Shown: positions 33,969-43,145 of the stretch, piece after piece
How positions within the stretch are numbered: the stretch's first letter is position 1
Layout of the letters: each line of letters starts with the position of its first letter
Source of the DNA: Sphaerisporangium rubeum
GTDB taxonomy: Bacteria; Actinomycetota; Actinomycetes; Streptosporangiales; Streptosporangiaceae
Reading direction: 5' to 3'
Assembly: GCF_014207705.1 (NCBI RefSeq)
Contig: NZ_JACHIU010000001.1
Location: 1,116,001 to 1,180,000, forward strand
Length of the DNA: 64,000 bases
The notes under the pieces: generated by a model
What the model was told of the DNA's origin: nothing
The model's input: only the letters and a program-made list of their open reading frames with translations
Databases searched by the model: none
Made by a program: the position numbers and the translations under genes

Positions 33969-35411
33969 TCAATACGCGCGGCCGAAGATGACGCGCTTGC
34001 CGTACGCGGATGGTTCGTCGCAGTGGATGCAGCGGCCGGTTTCCGGCGGGGCCTCCAGGGGGATGCAGCGGGGGGTGGCGGCGGTTGTGGTTTTGATGTC
34101 GTTTTCGCAGGTGGGTTTGCCGCAGTGGAGGGCCAGGGCCCAGCCTGTGGAGACGGCTTCAGTGAAATGGGGCCAGGTGTCGGTGGGTGTGGTGTGGGTG
34201 TCGCGGAATCGGGTGGCGCGGGTGAGGAGGAAGGTTTGGAAGTCTTCCAGGATGTTGGGGATGAGGGTCGGTGCGGAGGAGAGGGGGATGTTTTGTTTGG
34301 GCTCGTCGCCGAGTCTTTTCGCCATTACGGCGGTGCCGGACTGGAGGTCGCGGGGGCCTAGTTCCAGGCGGATGGGGACGCCGCGTAGTTCCCAGTCGTT
34401 GAAGCGGAAGCCGGGGGAGAGTTGTGCGCGGTCGTCCACGTGGCAGCGGACGGTGGCGGATTTGAGGCGTGCGGCCAGTTCGTGTGCGGCTGTCCTGGTC
34501 TGCTCGCCTTGGTCGCCGCGGCCTATCGGGATGATCACGACCTGGTGGGGGGCGAGTCTCGGGGGGAGGACGAGGCCCTTGTCGTCGCCGTGGGTCATGA
34601 TGACCCCGCCGATCATTCTTGTGGACATGCCCCATGAGGTGGTGTGGCAGAGTTCGAGCCGGCCGGCTCCGGAGGTGTAGCGGATGTCGAAGGCCTTGGC
34701 GAAGTTGGTGCCCATGTAGTGGGAGGTGCCGGCCTGGAGGGCTTTGCCGTCCCGCATCATGCCTTCGATGGTGAAGGTGCGGGCCGCGCCGGCGAAGCGT
34801 TCTCCGGGGGTTTTCTCACCGGGGAGGACCGGGATGGCGGCGATGTCTCGCGCCACCTGTGTGTAGATGTCGAGGGCCAGCATCGTCTCGCGCATCGCGT
34901 CGGTCTCGTCGGTGTGCGCGGTGTGGCCTTCCTGCCAGAGGAACTCGGTGGTGCGCAGGAACATGCGGGGACGTAGTTCCCAGCGCACGACATTGGCCCA
35001 CTGGTTGAGCAGGAGGGGTAGATCGCGGTGGGACGATATCCACTTCGCCATCATCTCGCCGATGATCGTCTCCGACGTGGGCCGGACGATCAGCGGTTCC
35101 TCCAGCTCCTTGCCGCCGGCGTGGGTGACGACCGCCAGTTCGGGTGCGAATCCTTCGACGTGGTCCGCTTCACGTCGGAGGTAGCTTTCCGGGATCAACA
35201 GGGGGAAGTACGCGTTCTCGTGGCCGGTGTCCTTGATGCGGCGGTCGAGATCGGCCTGGATCAGCTCCCAGAGGCGATAGCCGTACGGTCGGATGACCAT
35301 GGTGCCCTTGGCGGGTCCTCTGTCCACGAGCTGAGCCTTGACGACCAGCTCGTTGTACCACGCCGAGAAATCCTCACCCTGAGGAGTGACACCGCGTTCG
35401 TTCCGCTCCAT
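33969..35411 (-). CDS. proS: Prolyl-tRNA synthetase, archaeal/eukaryotic type
   Basis: 480 aa. Class II motif 2 (LNQWANVVRWELRPRMFLRT, then FLWQEGHTAH) and motif 3 are clear, with an anticodon-binding domain and a C-terminal zinc-like domain (CGKPTC then RCIHCDEPS) ending in RVIFGRAY. The ~180-residue editing insertion of the usual bacterial ProRS is absent. It charges tRNA-Pro. Many actinomycetes also have a longer bacterial-type ProRS; whether this is the only copy cannot be seen here. The ATG is preceded by a weak site. Confidence 0.95.
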   Translation of the reverse strand: MERNERGVTPQGEDFSAWYNELVVKAQLVDRGPAKGTMVIRPYGYRLWELIQADLDRRIKDTGHENAYFPLLIPESYLRREADHVEGFAPELAVVTHAGGKELEEPLIVRPTSETIIGEMMAKWISSHRDLPLLLNQWANVVRWELRPRMFLRTTEFLWQEGHTAHTDETDAMRETMLALDIYTQVARDIAAIPVLPGEKTPGERFAGAARTFTIEGMMRDGKALQAGTSHYMGTNFAKAFDIRYTSGAGRLELCHTTSWGMSTRMIGGVIMTHGDDKGLVLPPRLAPHQVVIIPIGRGDQGEQTRTAAHELAARLKSATVRCHVDDRAQLSPGFRFNDWELRGVPIRLELGPRDLQSGTAVMAKRLGDEPKQNIPLSSAPTLIPNILEDFQTFLLTRATRFRDTHTTPTDTWPHFTEAVSTGWALALHCGKPTCENDIKTTTAATPRCIPLEAPPETGRCIHCDEPSAYGKRVIFGRAY

Positions 35412-35521
35412 GTGGTGAGGTTAGCGGTCCTGGCCAGGTCGGAGCGGGTCATTTTCTCTGCGCCGAGTGCCGGGGGTCGCGGGGAAACAGATGCCGTGGA
35501 CGCCGTTTATGCTGATCGCGT

Positions 35522-36136
35522 ATGGGTGGTGAAATCGGGACGGTCGGGGCGGCGGGGGTGGTTTTCGCCGGGACCAATGTGGACGACATCATCGTGCTGA
35601 CGGTGCTGTTCCTGTCGGCGCGGGCCGTCGGGAGGCCTCGGGTCTGGCAGATCGTCGGCGGGCAGTATGTCGGTATCGCGGCCTTGGTGGGGGTGTCGGT
35701 GGTCGCGGCTCTCGGGCTGACCGTGGTCCCGGATCAGTGGGTCGGGCTGCTCGGGTTGGTGCCTTTCGCGTTGGGGGTGCGGGGGGTGGTCAGGACCGTG
35801 CGTTCGAGAGGTTCTGAGGATGGGCCGGACGCGGTCGTGGCCGGTGGGGTGTTGTCCGTGGCCGGTGTCACGGTTGCCAATGGAGCGGACAATCTTTCGG
35901 TGTACACGCCGATGTTCCGGGCCATCGGGGTGAGCTCGACCCTGATCACTGTCGCGGTGTTCGCGGTGCTGGTCGCGCTGTGGTGCCTGGCCGGGTTCTG
36001 GCTGGGATCTCATAAGAAGGTCATCGGGTTCGTGGAGCGGTACGGACACTGGCTTGTGCCGGTCGTGTTCGTCGTGATCGGTGTGGTGATCGTGGTCGAG
36101 TCCGAGGTGGTGGGGCACCTGATCGGTCTTCTTTGA
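35522..36136 (+). CDS. CadD-like cadmium-resistance transporter family protein
   Basis: 204 aa, about six membrane helices. FAGTNVDDIIVLTVLFLSA and VTVANGADNLSVYTPMF are the paired DD/N-GAD motifs of the CadD family (LysE superfamily-like). It would export cadmium or another cation or small solute. The codons favour GGG, CGG and GTG more than neighbouring genes do, giving a G-rich coding strand. Divergent from proS by about 110 bases. Confidence 0.8.
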   Translation: MGGEIGTVGAAGVVFAGTNVDDIIVLTVLFLSARAVGRPRVWQIVGGQYVGIAALVGVSVVAALGLTVVPDQWVGLLGLVPFALGVRGVVRTVRSRGSEDGPDAVVAGGVLSVAGVTVANGADNLSVYTPMFRAIGVSSTLITVAVFAVLVALWCLAGFWLGSHKKVIGFVERYGHWLVPVVFVVIGVVIVVESEVVGHLIGLL

Positions 36137-36154
36137 GGTACGGGAGCGTCGGGT

Positions 36155-36748
36155 ATGCGGGGTAGGTTGCGGTTTGTGGTGAATGACGGTGCGGGGACGG
36201 CGCGGGTGGTTCTGCGGCGGGTCGGGGTGGGGGATGAGGAGGAGTTCGTGCGGCTGGCCCGGGTGAGTGCCGGGTCGCATCATCCGTGGATGTCGTTGCC
36301 GGTCACGGGGGAGGATTTCCGGTTCTATCTTGGACGGTTCGCTGATCCGCTGGCGGCGGAGGGGCTGCTGGTCTGTGTGCGGGAGACGGGGGTCATCGCG
36401 GGGCACATCAGTATCAACAGCATTATCCGTGGACGGTTCCAGAACGGGTCACTGGCTTATGCGGCGTTCGCGCCTTCCGCGGGGCGGGGGTACATGTCGG
36501 AAGGGCTGGGGTTGGTGCTGCGGTACGCGTTCGAGGAGTTGCGGCTGCATCGGCTGGAGGCGCAGATACAGCCGGGGAATCATGATTCGATCCGGTTGGT
36601 GCGGCGGCACGGGTTTCGGTACGAAGGGCTCGCGCCGGAGTTGTTGTTCATCGACGGGGCTTGGCGTGATCATGAGCGGTGGGCCATCACCAGCGGGATG
36701 GTGGAGGGGGTGGCCGGGGAGCCGCACCCCACGCTGCCGGTGCGGTGA
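36155..36748 (+). CDS. GNAT N-acetyltransferase (RimJ/RimL-like)
   Basis: 197 aa. The acetyl-CoA loop is AGRGYMSEGLGLVLRYAF, followed by LRLHRLEAQIQPGNHDSIRL and HGFRYEGLAPELLFIDGAWRD, the RimJ/RimL layout that acetylates protein N-termini. It starts 18 bases after the cadD-like gene and shares its G-rich codon habit, so they are probably cotranscribed. Target unknown. Confidence 0.85.
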   Translation: MRGRLRFVVNDGAGTARVVLRRVGVGDEEEFVRLARVSAGSHHPWMSLPVTGEDFRFYLGRFADPLAAEGLLVCVRETGVIAGHISINSIIRGRFQNGSLAYAAFAPSAGRGYMSEGLGLVLRYAFEELRLHRLEAQIQPGNHDSIRLVRRHGFRYEGLAPELLFIDGAWRDHERWAITSGMVEGVAGEPHPTLPVR

Positions 36749-36803
36749 GGCCGCGGCTTGGGGTGGGGTGCGGTGGTGGTCGCCGGTGTCGTGGTGAGGG
36801 CTC

Positions 36804-38333
36804 TCAGCCGCAGACCGTGCGGTTCGGGGGGGTTTTGCCGGTCAGGAGGTAGGTGTCGATCTTCTGGGTGGCGCAGGTGTCGGAGCCGTAGGCGCCGTGG
36901 CCTTCGCCTTTGACGATGAGTTCGACGCCTACACCGGAGCCGAGGCGGGTGGCCATGCGGTGGGCTCCCTCGTACGGGGTGGCGGGGTCGCCGGTGTTGC
37001 CGACGATCAGGATGGGGGAGGCGCCGGCGGCGCTCACGTCCACCGACTTGGTGCGGCCGGTGACGGGCCAGTCGGTGCACTGGAGGATGGACCAGGCGAG
37101 GAATTCGCCGAAGACGGGGGAGGCCTTGCGGAAGGCGGGGAGTTCGCGTCGTACGTCGGCCTCGGTGTAGCGGTCGGAGGTGTCGGCGCAGTTGATGGCG
37201 GTGTTGGCGGGCTGGAGGTTGTTGTAGCGGCCCCGCTGGTCGCGGCCGTTGAGCGCGTCGGCGAACAGCAGCAGGATGTCGCCGTTCCCGTCGAAGGCGG
37301 TGCCGAGGCCGCGGTCCAGGTACGTCCAGGACTCCTTGGAGTACAGCGCGGACGCGATGCCGAAGGTGGCGTGGCTCTGGGTGAGCAGGCGGCCGGACGA
37401 GGTGCGCAGCGGCCGGTCGTCGAGTCGTTTCAGCAGGGACGCGATGCGCGCGGCGCCTTGGGCCGGGTCGCGGCCGGTCGCGCAGCCGCTTCGTCTCGCG
37501 CAGTCCTTGAGGAAGTTGCCGAGCGCGAGCTGGAAGCCTTTGGCCTGGCCCAGTGAGTGGCCCACGGTGTCGGACTCGGGGTCGACGACGGCGTCGAAGA
37601 CCATGCGGCCGACGTTCTCGGGGAACAGGTGCGCGTACACGCCGCCGAGCTCGGTGCCGTACGAGGCGCCGTAGTAGTACAGCGTGCGTTCCCCGAGTGC
37701 CTGGCGCAGCAGGTCCATGTCACGCGCGGCGTTCTCGGTGCCGACGTACGGCAGCACGCGCGCGGAGTTGTCCTCGCAGGCGGCGATGAAGGTGCGCGTG
37801 CCGGCGGACAGGGCTCGCCGCTCGGTGTCGTCGTCCGGCGTGGCGTCGAGGGTCAGCAGTTCGTCGTACGCCTTGTCGGACAGGCAGCTCACGCCGGCGC
37901 TCTCGCCGACGCCGCGCGGGTCGAAGCTCACCAGGTCGTAGCGTTCGTGCAGCGACAGGAAGGTGTTCACGGCGAGCGGCAGCGTGGCGACGCCTGACCC
38001 GCCGGGGCCGCCGAAGTTGAACACCAGCGAACCGATGCGCGCCTGGCCGGCCTTGGGCCTGGCCTGGACCCGGATCAGCGCCAGCTGGATGGCGCCGTAC
38101 TCGGGGTCGCCGTACCGCAGCGGCACCCACAGCTTGGCGCATTCCCACGGAGTGCCGTCCCGCAGAGTGTCCGGTCTGTCCCCCGAGCCCTGGATGGGGG
38201 TCGGCGCGTCGCAGCTCCGCCACAGCAGCGACGACCGCACCACGGGGACGGCCGCTTCGGCGCCGGCGCCGGTGAGGCACACCGGCAGGCACATCAGGAC
38301 GGCGACGGCGAGCCGGACCGGGGAGAGCTTCAT
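36804..38333 (-). CDS. Secreted alpha/beta hydrolase, tripeptidyl aminopeptidase family
   Basis: 509 aa. Signal peptide (MKLSPVRLAVAVLMCLPV). The catalytic Ser is in YYGASYGTELG (GxSxG), the oxyanion region is NFGGPGGSGV, the Asp is likely in GNTGDPATPYEGA and the His in KGEGHGAYG; a TAP-like C-terminal domain follows. Family members release tripeptides or act as proteases and esterases outside the cell. ATG 38333 places the Lys next to the hydrophobic core; ATG 38342 is an alternative. Convergent with the GNAT gene. Confidence 0.85.
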   Translation of the reverse strand: MKLSPVRLAVAVLMCLPVCLTGAGAEAAVPVVRSSLLWRSCDAPTPIQGSGDRPDTLRDGTPWECAKLWVPLRYGDPEYGAIQLALIRVQARPKAGQARIGSLVFNFGGPGGSGVATLPLAVNTFLSLHERYDLVSFDPRGVGESAGVSCLSDKAYDELLTLDATPDDDTERRALSAGTRTFIAACEDNSARVLPYVGTENAARDMDLLRQALGERTLYYYGASYGTELGGVYAHLFPENVGRMVFDAVVDPESDTVGHSLGQAKGFQLALGNFLKDCARRSGCATGRDPAQGAARIASLLKRLDDRPLRTSSGRLLTQSHATFGIASALYSKESWTYLDRGLGTAFDGNGDILLLFADALNGRDQRGRYNNLQPANTAINCADTSDRYTEADVRRELPAFRKASPVFGEFLAWSILQCTDWPVTGRTKSVDVSAAGASPILIVGNTGDPATPYEGAHRMATRLGSGVGVELIVKGEGHGAYGSDTCATQKIDTYLLTGKTPPNRTVCG

Positions 38334-38360
38334 GACACCCATCTTGGCCGCCGGAGGTGC

Positions 38361-38990
38361 TCAGCGGTGCACGATCAGCCATGTGGCGACGGCCGTGACG
38401 GTCTCGGAACGGTTGCCGATGATGTGGGGACGGCTGCAGGGGAACGTGACGGAGTCGCCCGCGGCCAGGGTGATGACCTCGTTCTCGAACTCGATGGTCA
38501 GCTCACCCGCCGTTACGGTGCCGACCTCGTAGCCGTCGTGCTTCAGGAACCGGCCGTGCGCGGTGGACACGGCACGCGGCGGGTAGGTCGACTCGAAGAA
38601 CTCCACGTCGGGGGTGGCGGCGGGGGAGAGCCTGCGGAACAGCACGCCGCCGGCCAGTTCGATCGGCGCGATCTCGCACGCGCGGCGGACGGCCACGGTC
38701 GCGGGGAGGTCCGGCGGGAGGTCGGCGGACGCGGCGCCGGTCCGCACCGGCGCGGCGCCGGGGGTGTCGAAGACGGCGGCCAGCGGTGCGCCGATCGCGG
38801 AGACGAACGCGATGAGCCTGCTCACCGACGGCCGCATCGTGCCGCGTTCGATCTGTGAGACCGCGCTCGCCGAGATGCCGAGTTCCCGCGCGACGGCACG
38901 CAGGGACTTGCCGGACCGCAGCCGCAGCTCGCGTAGCCGCCTGCCGAGGCTCTCGTTGGTGATCGCTTCGAGGTCCTGCCGGCTGGTCAT
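38361..38990 (-). CDS. XRE-family regulator with C-terminal cupin
   Basis: 209 aa. The helix-turn-helix lies at about residues 12-65 (LRLRSGKSLRAVARELGISA then SAVSQIERGTMRPSV). The C-terminal part is a cupin sensor (GVLFRRLSP, HGRFLKHDGYEVGTVTAGEL, AGDSVTFPC). Such regulators sense a small ligand, often for a neighbouring catabolic operon. The start ATG has GGAGG close by; GTG 38999 is an alternative. It is divergent from an NCS1 transporter gene with a perfect palindrome between them. Confidence 0.9.
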   Translation of the reverse strand: MTSRQDLEAITNESLGRRLRELRLRSGKSLRAVARELGISASAVSQIERGTMRPSVSRLIAFVSAIGAPLAAVFDTPGAAPVRTGAASADLPPDLPATVAVRRACEIAPIELAGGVLFRRLSPAATPDVEFFESTYPPRAVSTAHGRFLKHDGYEVGTVTAGELTIEFENEVITLAAGDSVTFPCSRPHIIGNRSETVTAVATWLIVHR

Positions 38991-39067
38991 GGCCTCCACA
39001 CCATTGTCACAGGGGATTAACCTCGGGGAAATTCACCGCCGGTCATCCAGGCATACATTTGCGGCAA

Positions 39068-39089
39068 CTGTTAAGTGGTCACTTAACAG
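39068..39089. promoter_or_regulatory. Perfect palindromic operator candidate
   Basis: CTGTTAAGTG and CACTTAACAG, perfect 10-bp arms with a 2-base spacer, 49 bases before the NCS1 ATG and 77 before the XRE-cupin start. The position in the divergent promoter region suggests it is the XRE-cupin binding site. Confidence 0.65.
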
Positions 39090-39138
39090 CCCGGGTGCGC
39101 ACCCTTCCATCGGCACATTACCCCCCAGGGATGCTCAC

Positions 39139-40749
39139 ATGACCGAACCCGGCGTGTCGCCTGCCCCCTCCGTCACCGAGCCCGTCCACGGCCACCAGGA
39201 CCTGGTCGAGGCCGCCGGCATGCCGGTCGGCATCGGCGTGGTCGAACCCGTCTACGATCCCCGCCTCGCCAACGAGGACCTCGCGCCGCTGCGCGAGCAG
39301 AAGTGGACGTCGTACAACATCTTCGCGTTCTGGATGTCCGACGTGCACAGCGTCGGCGGCTACGTGACCGCGGGCAGCCTGTTCGCGCTCGGCCTCGCGA
39401 GTTGGCAGGTGCTGTTCGCGCTGGTCGCCGGCATCGTCATCGTCAACGTGTTCTGCAACCTGGTCGCCAAGCCGAGCCAGGTGACCGGCGTGCCGTACCC
39501 GGTGATCAACCGCGCGATCTTCGGGGTGCTCGGCGCCAACGTCCCCGCGATCGTGCGCGGGGCCATCGCCATCGCGTGGTACGGCGTGCAGACCTACCTG
39601 GCGTCGCAGTCGCTCATCATCATCTTCCTGAAGTTCTGGCCGGCCACGGCGGCGCTCAACGACACCGCGCAGTACGGCTTCCTCGGCCTGTCGGCGCTCG
39701 GCTACATCTGTTACGCCATCTTGTGGGTGGCGCAGGCGGCGGTGTTCTGGAAGGGAATGGAGGCGATCCGCCGGTTCATCGACTGGGCCGGGCCCGCGGT
39801 GTACGTCGTCATGGTGGTGCTCGCGATCTACCTGGTGAGCAAGGCCGGGTGGCAGAACATCAGCCTCGACCTGTCGCAGGGGGACAGCCTGACCTTCGCC
39901 GAGTCGATCCCGGTGACGCTGAGCGCGATCGCGCTGGTGGTGTCGTACTTCTCCGGGCCGATGCTGAACTTCGGTGACTTCTCCCGGTACGGCCGGTCGT
40001 TCGGCGCGGTGAAGCGCGGCAACCTGCTCGGCCTGCCGCTGAACTTCCTGTTCTTCTCGCTGCTCACCGTGATCACCGCGTCGGCCACCGTGCCGGTGTT
40101 CGGCGAGCTGATCACCGACCCCATCCACACCGTGCAGCGCATCGACTCGGCGTTCGCGATCCTGCTCGGCGGCCTGACGTTCGTCATCGCGACGGTCGGC
40201 ATCAACATCGTGGCCAACTTCATCTCCCCGGCCTTCGACTTCTCCAACGTCAGCCCGCAGCGCATCAGCTGGCGTACCGGCGGCATGATCGCGGCGGTCG
40301 GCTCGGTGCTGCTCACGCCGTGGAACTGGTACTCCAACCCCGACGCCATCCACTACACCCTCGGTCTGCTCGGCGCGCTGATCGGCCCGCTGTTCGGCAT
40401 CCTGATCGCCGGCTACTACGTGATCAGCAAGCAGCGGGTCTGGGTGGACGACCTGTTCACCATGGACCCCGGCGGCCGTTACTGGTTCAGCCGCGGCTAC
40501 AACCCCAACGCCGTCTGGGCCACGGTGCTCGCCGGTGTGCCGGCCATCGCCTCGGTGCTGCTGCCGAAGCTGCTGCTGGACCTTGAGCTCACGACGGTCG
40601 ACCTGACGTGGATCGCCGACTACAGCTGGTTCCTCGGCTGCGGCCTCGGTTTCGTGGCCCTGGTCGCGCTGGAGCGGGCCGCGCCGCGGATCGGCGGCCT
40701 GGACCGCGACGTGGAGCAGGCCACCGACGGAACGGCCCTGGCGTCCTGA
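39139..40749 (+). CDS. NCS1-family nucleobase/hydantoin:cation symporter
   Basis: 536 aa, 12 membrane helices. WTSYNIFAFWMSDVHSVGGY (helix 1 with the family WxSD), IARGAIAIAWYG-like VRGAIAIAWYGVQTYLASQS and SYFSGPMLNFGDFSRYGRS identify NCS1 transporters of uracil, allantoin or hydantoins. The gene is followed with no gap by a hydantoin/Asp-Glu racemase-like gene (TGAATG), which favours a hydantoin or allantoin-type substrate. AGGGATG precedes the ATG. Probably controlled by the divergent XRE-cupin protein. Confidence 0.92.
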   Translation: MTEPGVSPAPSVTEPVHGHQDLVEAAGMPVGIGVVEPVYDPRLANEDLAPLREQKWTSYNIFAFWMSDVHSVGGYVTAGSLFALGLASWQVLFALVAGIVIVNVFCNLVAKPSQVTGVPYPVINRAIFGVLGANVPAIVRGAIAIAWYGVQTYLASQSLIIIFLKFWPATAALNDTAQYGFLGLSALGYICYAILWVAQAAVFWKGMEAIRRFIDWAGPAVYVVMVVLAIYLVSKAGWQNISLDLSQGDSLTFAESIPVTLSAIALVVSYFSGPMLNFGDFSRYGRSFGAVKRGNLLGLPLNFLFFSLLTVITASATVPVFGELITDPIHTVQRIDSAFAILLGGLTFVIATVGINIVANFISPAFDFSNVSPQRISWRTGGMIAAVGSVLLTPWNWYSNPDAIHYTLGLLGALIGPLFGILIAGYYVISKQRVWVDDLFTMDPGGRYWFSRGYNPNAVWATVLAGVPAIASVLLPKLLLDLELTTVDLTWIADYSWFLGCGLGFVALVALERAAPRIGGLDRDVEQATDGTALAS

Positions 40750-41517
40750 ATGGCGCACCTCAGGGTGATCAACCCCAACACCGCCGGGGCCATGACCGTC
40801 GTCATCGGCGGCGCGGCCCGGGCGGTCGCGGCGCCGTCCACCGTGGTGACGGCGGTCAACCCGGACATGGGGCCGGAGTCGATCGAGAGTCACTACGACG
40901 AGGCGCTGGCCGTGCCGGGTCTGCTCACCGAGATCGCGGCCGGCGAGCGTGACGGCGCGGACGGCTACGTCATCGCGTGCTTCGGCGACCCCGGCCTGGA
41001 CGCGGCGCGCGAGCTCGCGTCCGGTCCGGTGGTCGGGATCGCGCAGGCCGCCATGCACGCGGCCATGCTGGTGGGACGGGGCTTCAGCGTGGTCACGACG
41101 CTGCCGCGCACCACAGGCAGAGCGTGGGACCTGGCCCGCCGGTACGGCTTCGGCGAGGCGTGCCGCGGGGTGCACGCCTGCGACATCCCGGTGCTGGCGC
41201 TGGACGACCCGGCGTCCGGCGCGCGCGAGGCGGTGGCCGCGCTGTGCGCCGAGGCGGTCGCGGCCGACGGCGCCGACTCGGTGGTGCTCGGCTGCGCCGG
41301 CATGGCGCCGTTCGCGGCGGAGATCGCCGTACGGGTCGGCGTGCCGGTGGTCGAGGGGGTGGCCGCGGCGACCAAGCTGGTGGAGGCGCTGGTCGGCCTG
41401 GGGCTGCGCACCAGCACACGCGAGGAGTACGCGCCGCCGGGGCCCAAACGGTACACGGGGCTGCTCAGCGGCTTCACGGTGCCGACCGAGGGGACATTAG
41501 CCGTTCATTCACCTTGA
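40750..41517 (+). CDS. Asp/Glu/hydantoin racemase family protein
   Basis: 255 aa. LRVINPNTAGAMT at the N-terminus, the first catalytic Cys in VIACFGDPGLDAAREL and the second in VVLGCAGMAPFA give the two-Cys racemase pair. It would racemise 5-substituted hydantoins (or allantoin) so the enantioselective hydrolase can use both forms. The ATG abuts the transporter stop. No hydantoinase is in the window. The operon's last residues overlap sequence resembling half of a PHO box; that is weak. Confidence 0.88.
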   Translation: MAHLRVINPNTAGAMTVVIGGAARAVAAPSTVVTAVNPDMGPESIESHYDEALAVPGLLTEIAAGERDGADGYVIACFGDPGLDAARELASGPVVGIAQAAMHAAMLVGRGFSVVTTLPRTTGRAWDLARRYGFGEACRGVHACDIPVLALDDPASGAREAVAALCAEAVAADGADSVVLGCAGMAPFAAEIAVRVGVPVVEGVAAATKLVEALVGLGLRTSTREEYAPPGPKRYTGLLSGFTVPTEGTLAVHSP

Positions 41518-41603
41518 TGTCCGGTTCCCGGAGACGGATGTTCAAAAGGGACGGCTTGGGTCGTTCGAGAACCACGCAAAACCCGACATGGGAACAGGTG
41601 CTC

Positions 41604-43046
41604 ATGACCTCCTCCATCTCCCGTCGCGACCTGCTGCGCACCGGCGCCGCCGGCAGCCTGGGTATCGCCGTCGTAGGCAGCTTCGAGGCCATCGCGGGGC
41701 CGGCCGCCGCGCAGACCGCCGCGGCCCACGGTGTGACGGGGTACGGCCCGCTCGTCGCCGACCCCGCCGGCCTGCTCGCGCTGCCGCGCGGCTTCTCGTA
41801 CACGATCGTCGCCGAGGCCGGCAAGACGCTGCTCGACACCGGCGAGCCGACCCCGAGCGACGCCGACGGCACCGGCGTGTTCCGGTCCCGTGACGGCTTC
41901 GTGCTCGTCAACAACCACGAGATCGGTGGCAGCGAGCCTTACGGCGTGCCGCCGCTGCCCGGCCTGACCTACGACCCGGGGGCCAGGGGTGGCACCACCA
42001 ACATCGTGGTGGACCACCGCGGCAAGCGGGTGCGCGAGTACGTCAGCGTCGCCGGCACGCACAACAACTGCGCGGGTGGCGTCACGCCGTGGGAGACCTG
42101 GCTGACCTGCGAGGAGACCGAGCAGAAGGCCGGCGGCGTCTACCAGAAGGACCACGGCTACGTGTTCGAGGTCGACCCGTCCGACCAGAAGGCCAACCAG
42201 GACCCGGTGGCGCTGAAGTTCCTCGGCCGCTACTCGCACGAGGCCGTCGCGGTGGACCCGCGCACCGACGCCATCTACCTCACCGAGGACGCGAGCGGCC
42301 CGAACGGCCTGTACTTCCGCTGGGTGCCGCCGCAGGGCTTCAAGGGCCGCAAGGGTGCGCTGCGCAAGCTGGCGCTGTCCCCCGGCGGCGACACCGCCGG
42401 CAAGCTGCAGGCGATGAGCTGCTCCAAGGGTGGCAAGCACATCCCCGACCTGTCCCTGGCGACCCAGCCCGGCACCACGTACAAGGTGACGTGGGTGGAC
42501 GTGCCGGACCGTGACGCCAAGACCGTCTCGGTGCGCAAGCAGTTCACCGACGACCAGGTGACCCGCAGCCGCAAGCTCGAGGGTGCGTGGTGGGGTGACG
42601 GCGGCGCGTACTTCGTGGCGAGCTACGCGCGCAACGCCGACGGCAGCGTCAACGAGCACGACGGCCAGGTGTGGTTCTACGACCCCAGGAGCGAGACCGT
42701 CACCCTCAAGACGATCTTCGGCGTGAACCCCGACCCGGAGGCGGACACCCACTACGACGGGCCGGACAACATCACCGTGTCGCCGTACGGCGGGATCATC
42801 CTCGCCGAGGACGGCGAGGGGGTGTCGCACCTGGTGGGTGTGACCAAGAACGGCACGCCGTTCCCGATGGCGCGCAACGAGCAGAGCGACAGCGAGTTCA
42901 CCGGCCCGGTGTTCAGCCAGGACGGCAAGATCCTGTTCGCCAACATCCAGTCGCCTGGCTACGTGTTCGCCATCACCGGTCCCTGGCGCCGGCCCGGCGA
43001 CGGTGACAACGGCCACGGTCACGGCCCTGGCGGCAAGGACCACTGA
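41604..43046 (+). CDS. Tat-exported PhoX-like (DUF839) protein
   Basis: 480 aa. Twin-arginine signal SRRDLLR (residues 6-12) with a hydrophobic stretch and AQA-type cleavage. The mature part is a beta-propeller with metal-binding acidic and aromatic motifs of PhoX phosphatases (VLVNNHEIGGSEPYG, CEETEQKAGG, RYSHEAVAVDPRTDAIYLTE, ILAEDGEG). PhoX enzymes are Ca/Fe-dependent phosphatases; DUF839 members of other activity exist. A Gly/His-rich tail ends it. Upstream GTTCATTCACC and GTTCAAAAGGG resemble single PHO-box units, but no proper pair. Confidence 0.85.
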   Translation: MTSSISRRDLLRTGAAGSLGIAVVGSFEAIAGPAAAQTAAAHGVTGYGPLVADPAGLLALPRGFSYTIVAEAGKTLLDTGEPTPSDADGTGVFRSRDGFVLVNNHEIGGSEPYGVPPLPGLTYDPGARGGTTNIVVDHRGKRVREYVSVAGTHNNCAGGVTPWETWLTCEETEQKAGGVYQKDHGYVFEVDPSDQKANQDPVALKFLGRYSHEAVAVDPRTDAIYLTEDASGPNGLYFRWVPPQGFKGRKGALRKLALSPGGDTAGKLQAMSCSKGGKHIPDLSLATQPGTTYKVTWVDVPDRDAKTVSVRKQFTDDQVTRSRKLEGAWWGDGGAYFVASYARNADGSVNEHDGQVWFYDPRSETVTLKTIFGVNPDPEADTHYDGPDNITVSPYGGIILAEDGEGVSHLVGVTKNGTPFPMARNEQSDSEFTGPVFSQDGKILFANIQSPGYVFAITGPWRRPGDGDNGHGHGPGGKDH

Positions 43047-43066
43047 AGCCGCGGATCGACCCGGCA

Positions 43067-43094
43067 CCGCCTCGTCCCACCTGGGACGGGGCGG
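43067..43094 (+). terminator. Terminator after the PhoX-like gene
   Basis: 13-bp arms CCGCCTCGTCCCA and TGGGACGGGGCGG with one G-T pair, followed by TTTCGTCG. Confidence 0.85.
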
Positions 43095-43145
43095 TTTCGT
43101 CGTTCACGGGGGAGTCACGGGGAATAAGCCACCCGGTTACTAAGG

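Noticed and set aside
41503-41550. PHO-box-like GTTCATTCACC and GTTCAAAAGGG before the PhoX gene
   Set aside because: Units are single, spaced irregularly and the first lies in the preceding gene; not a convincing PHO box.
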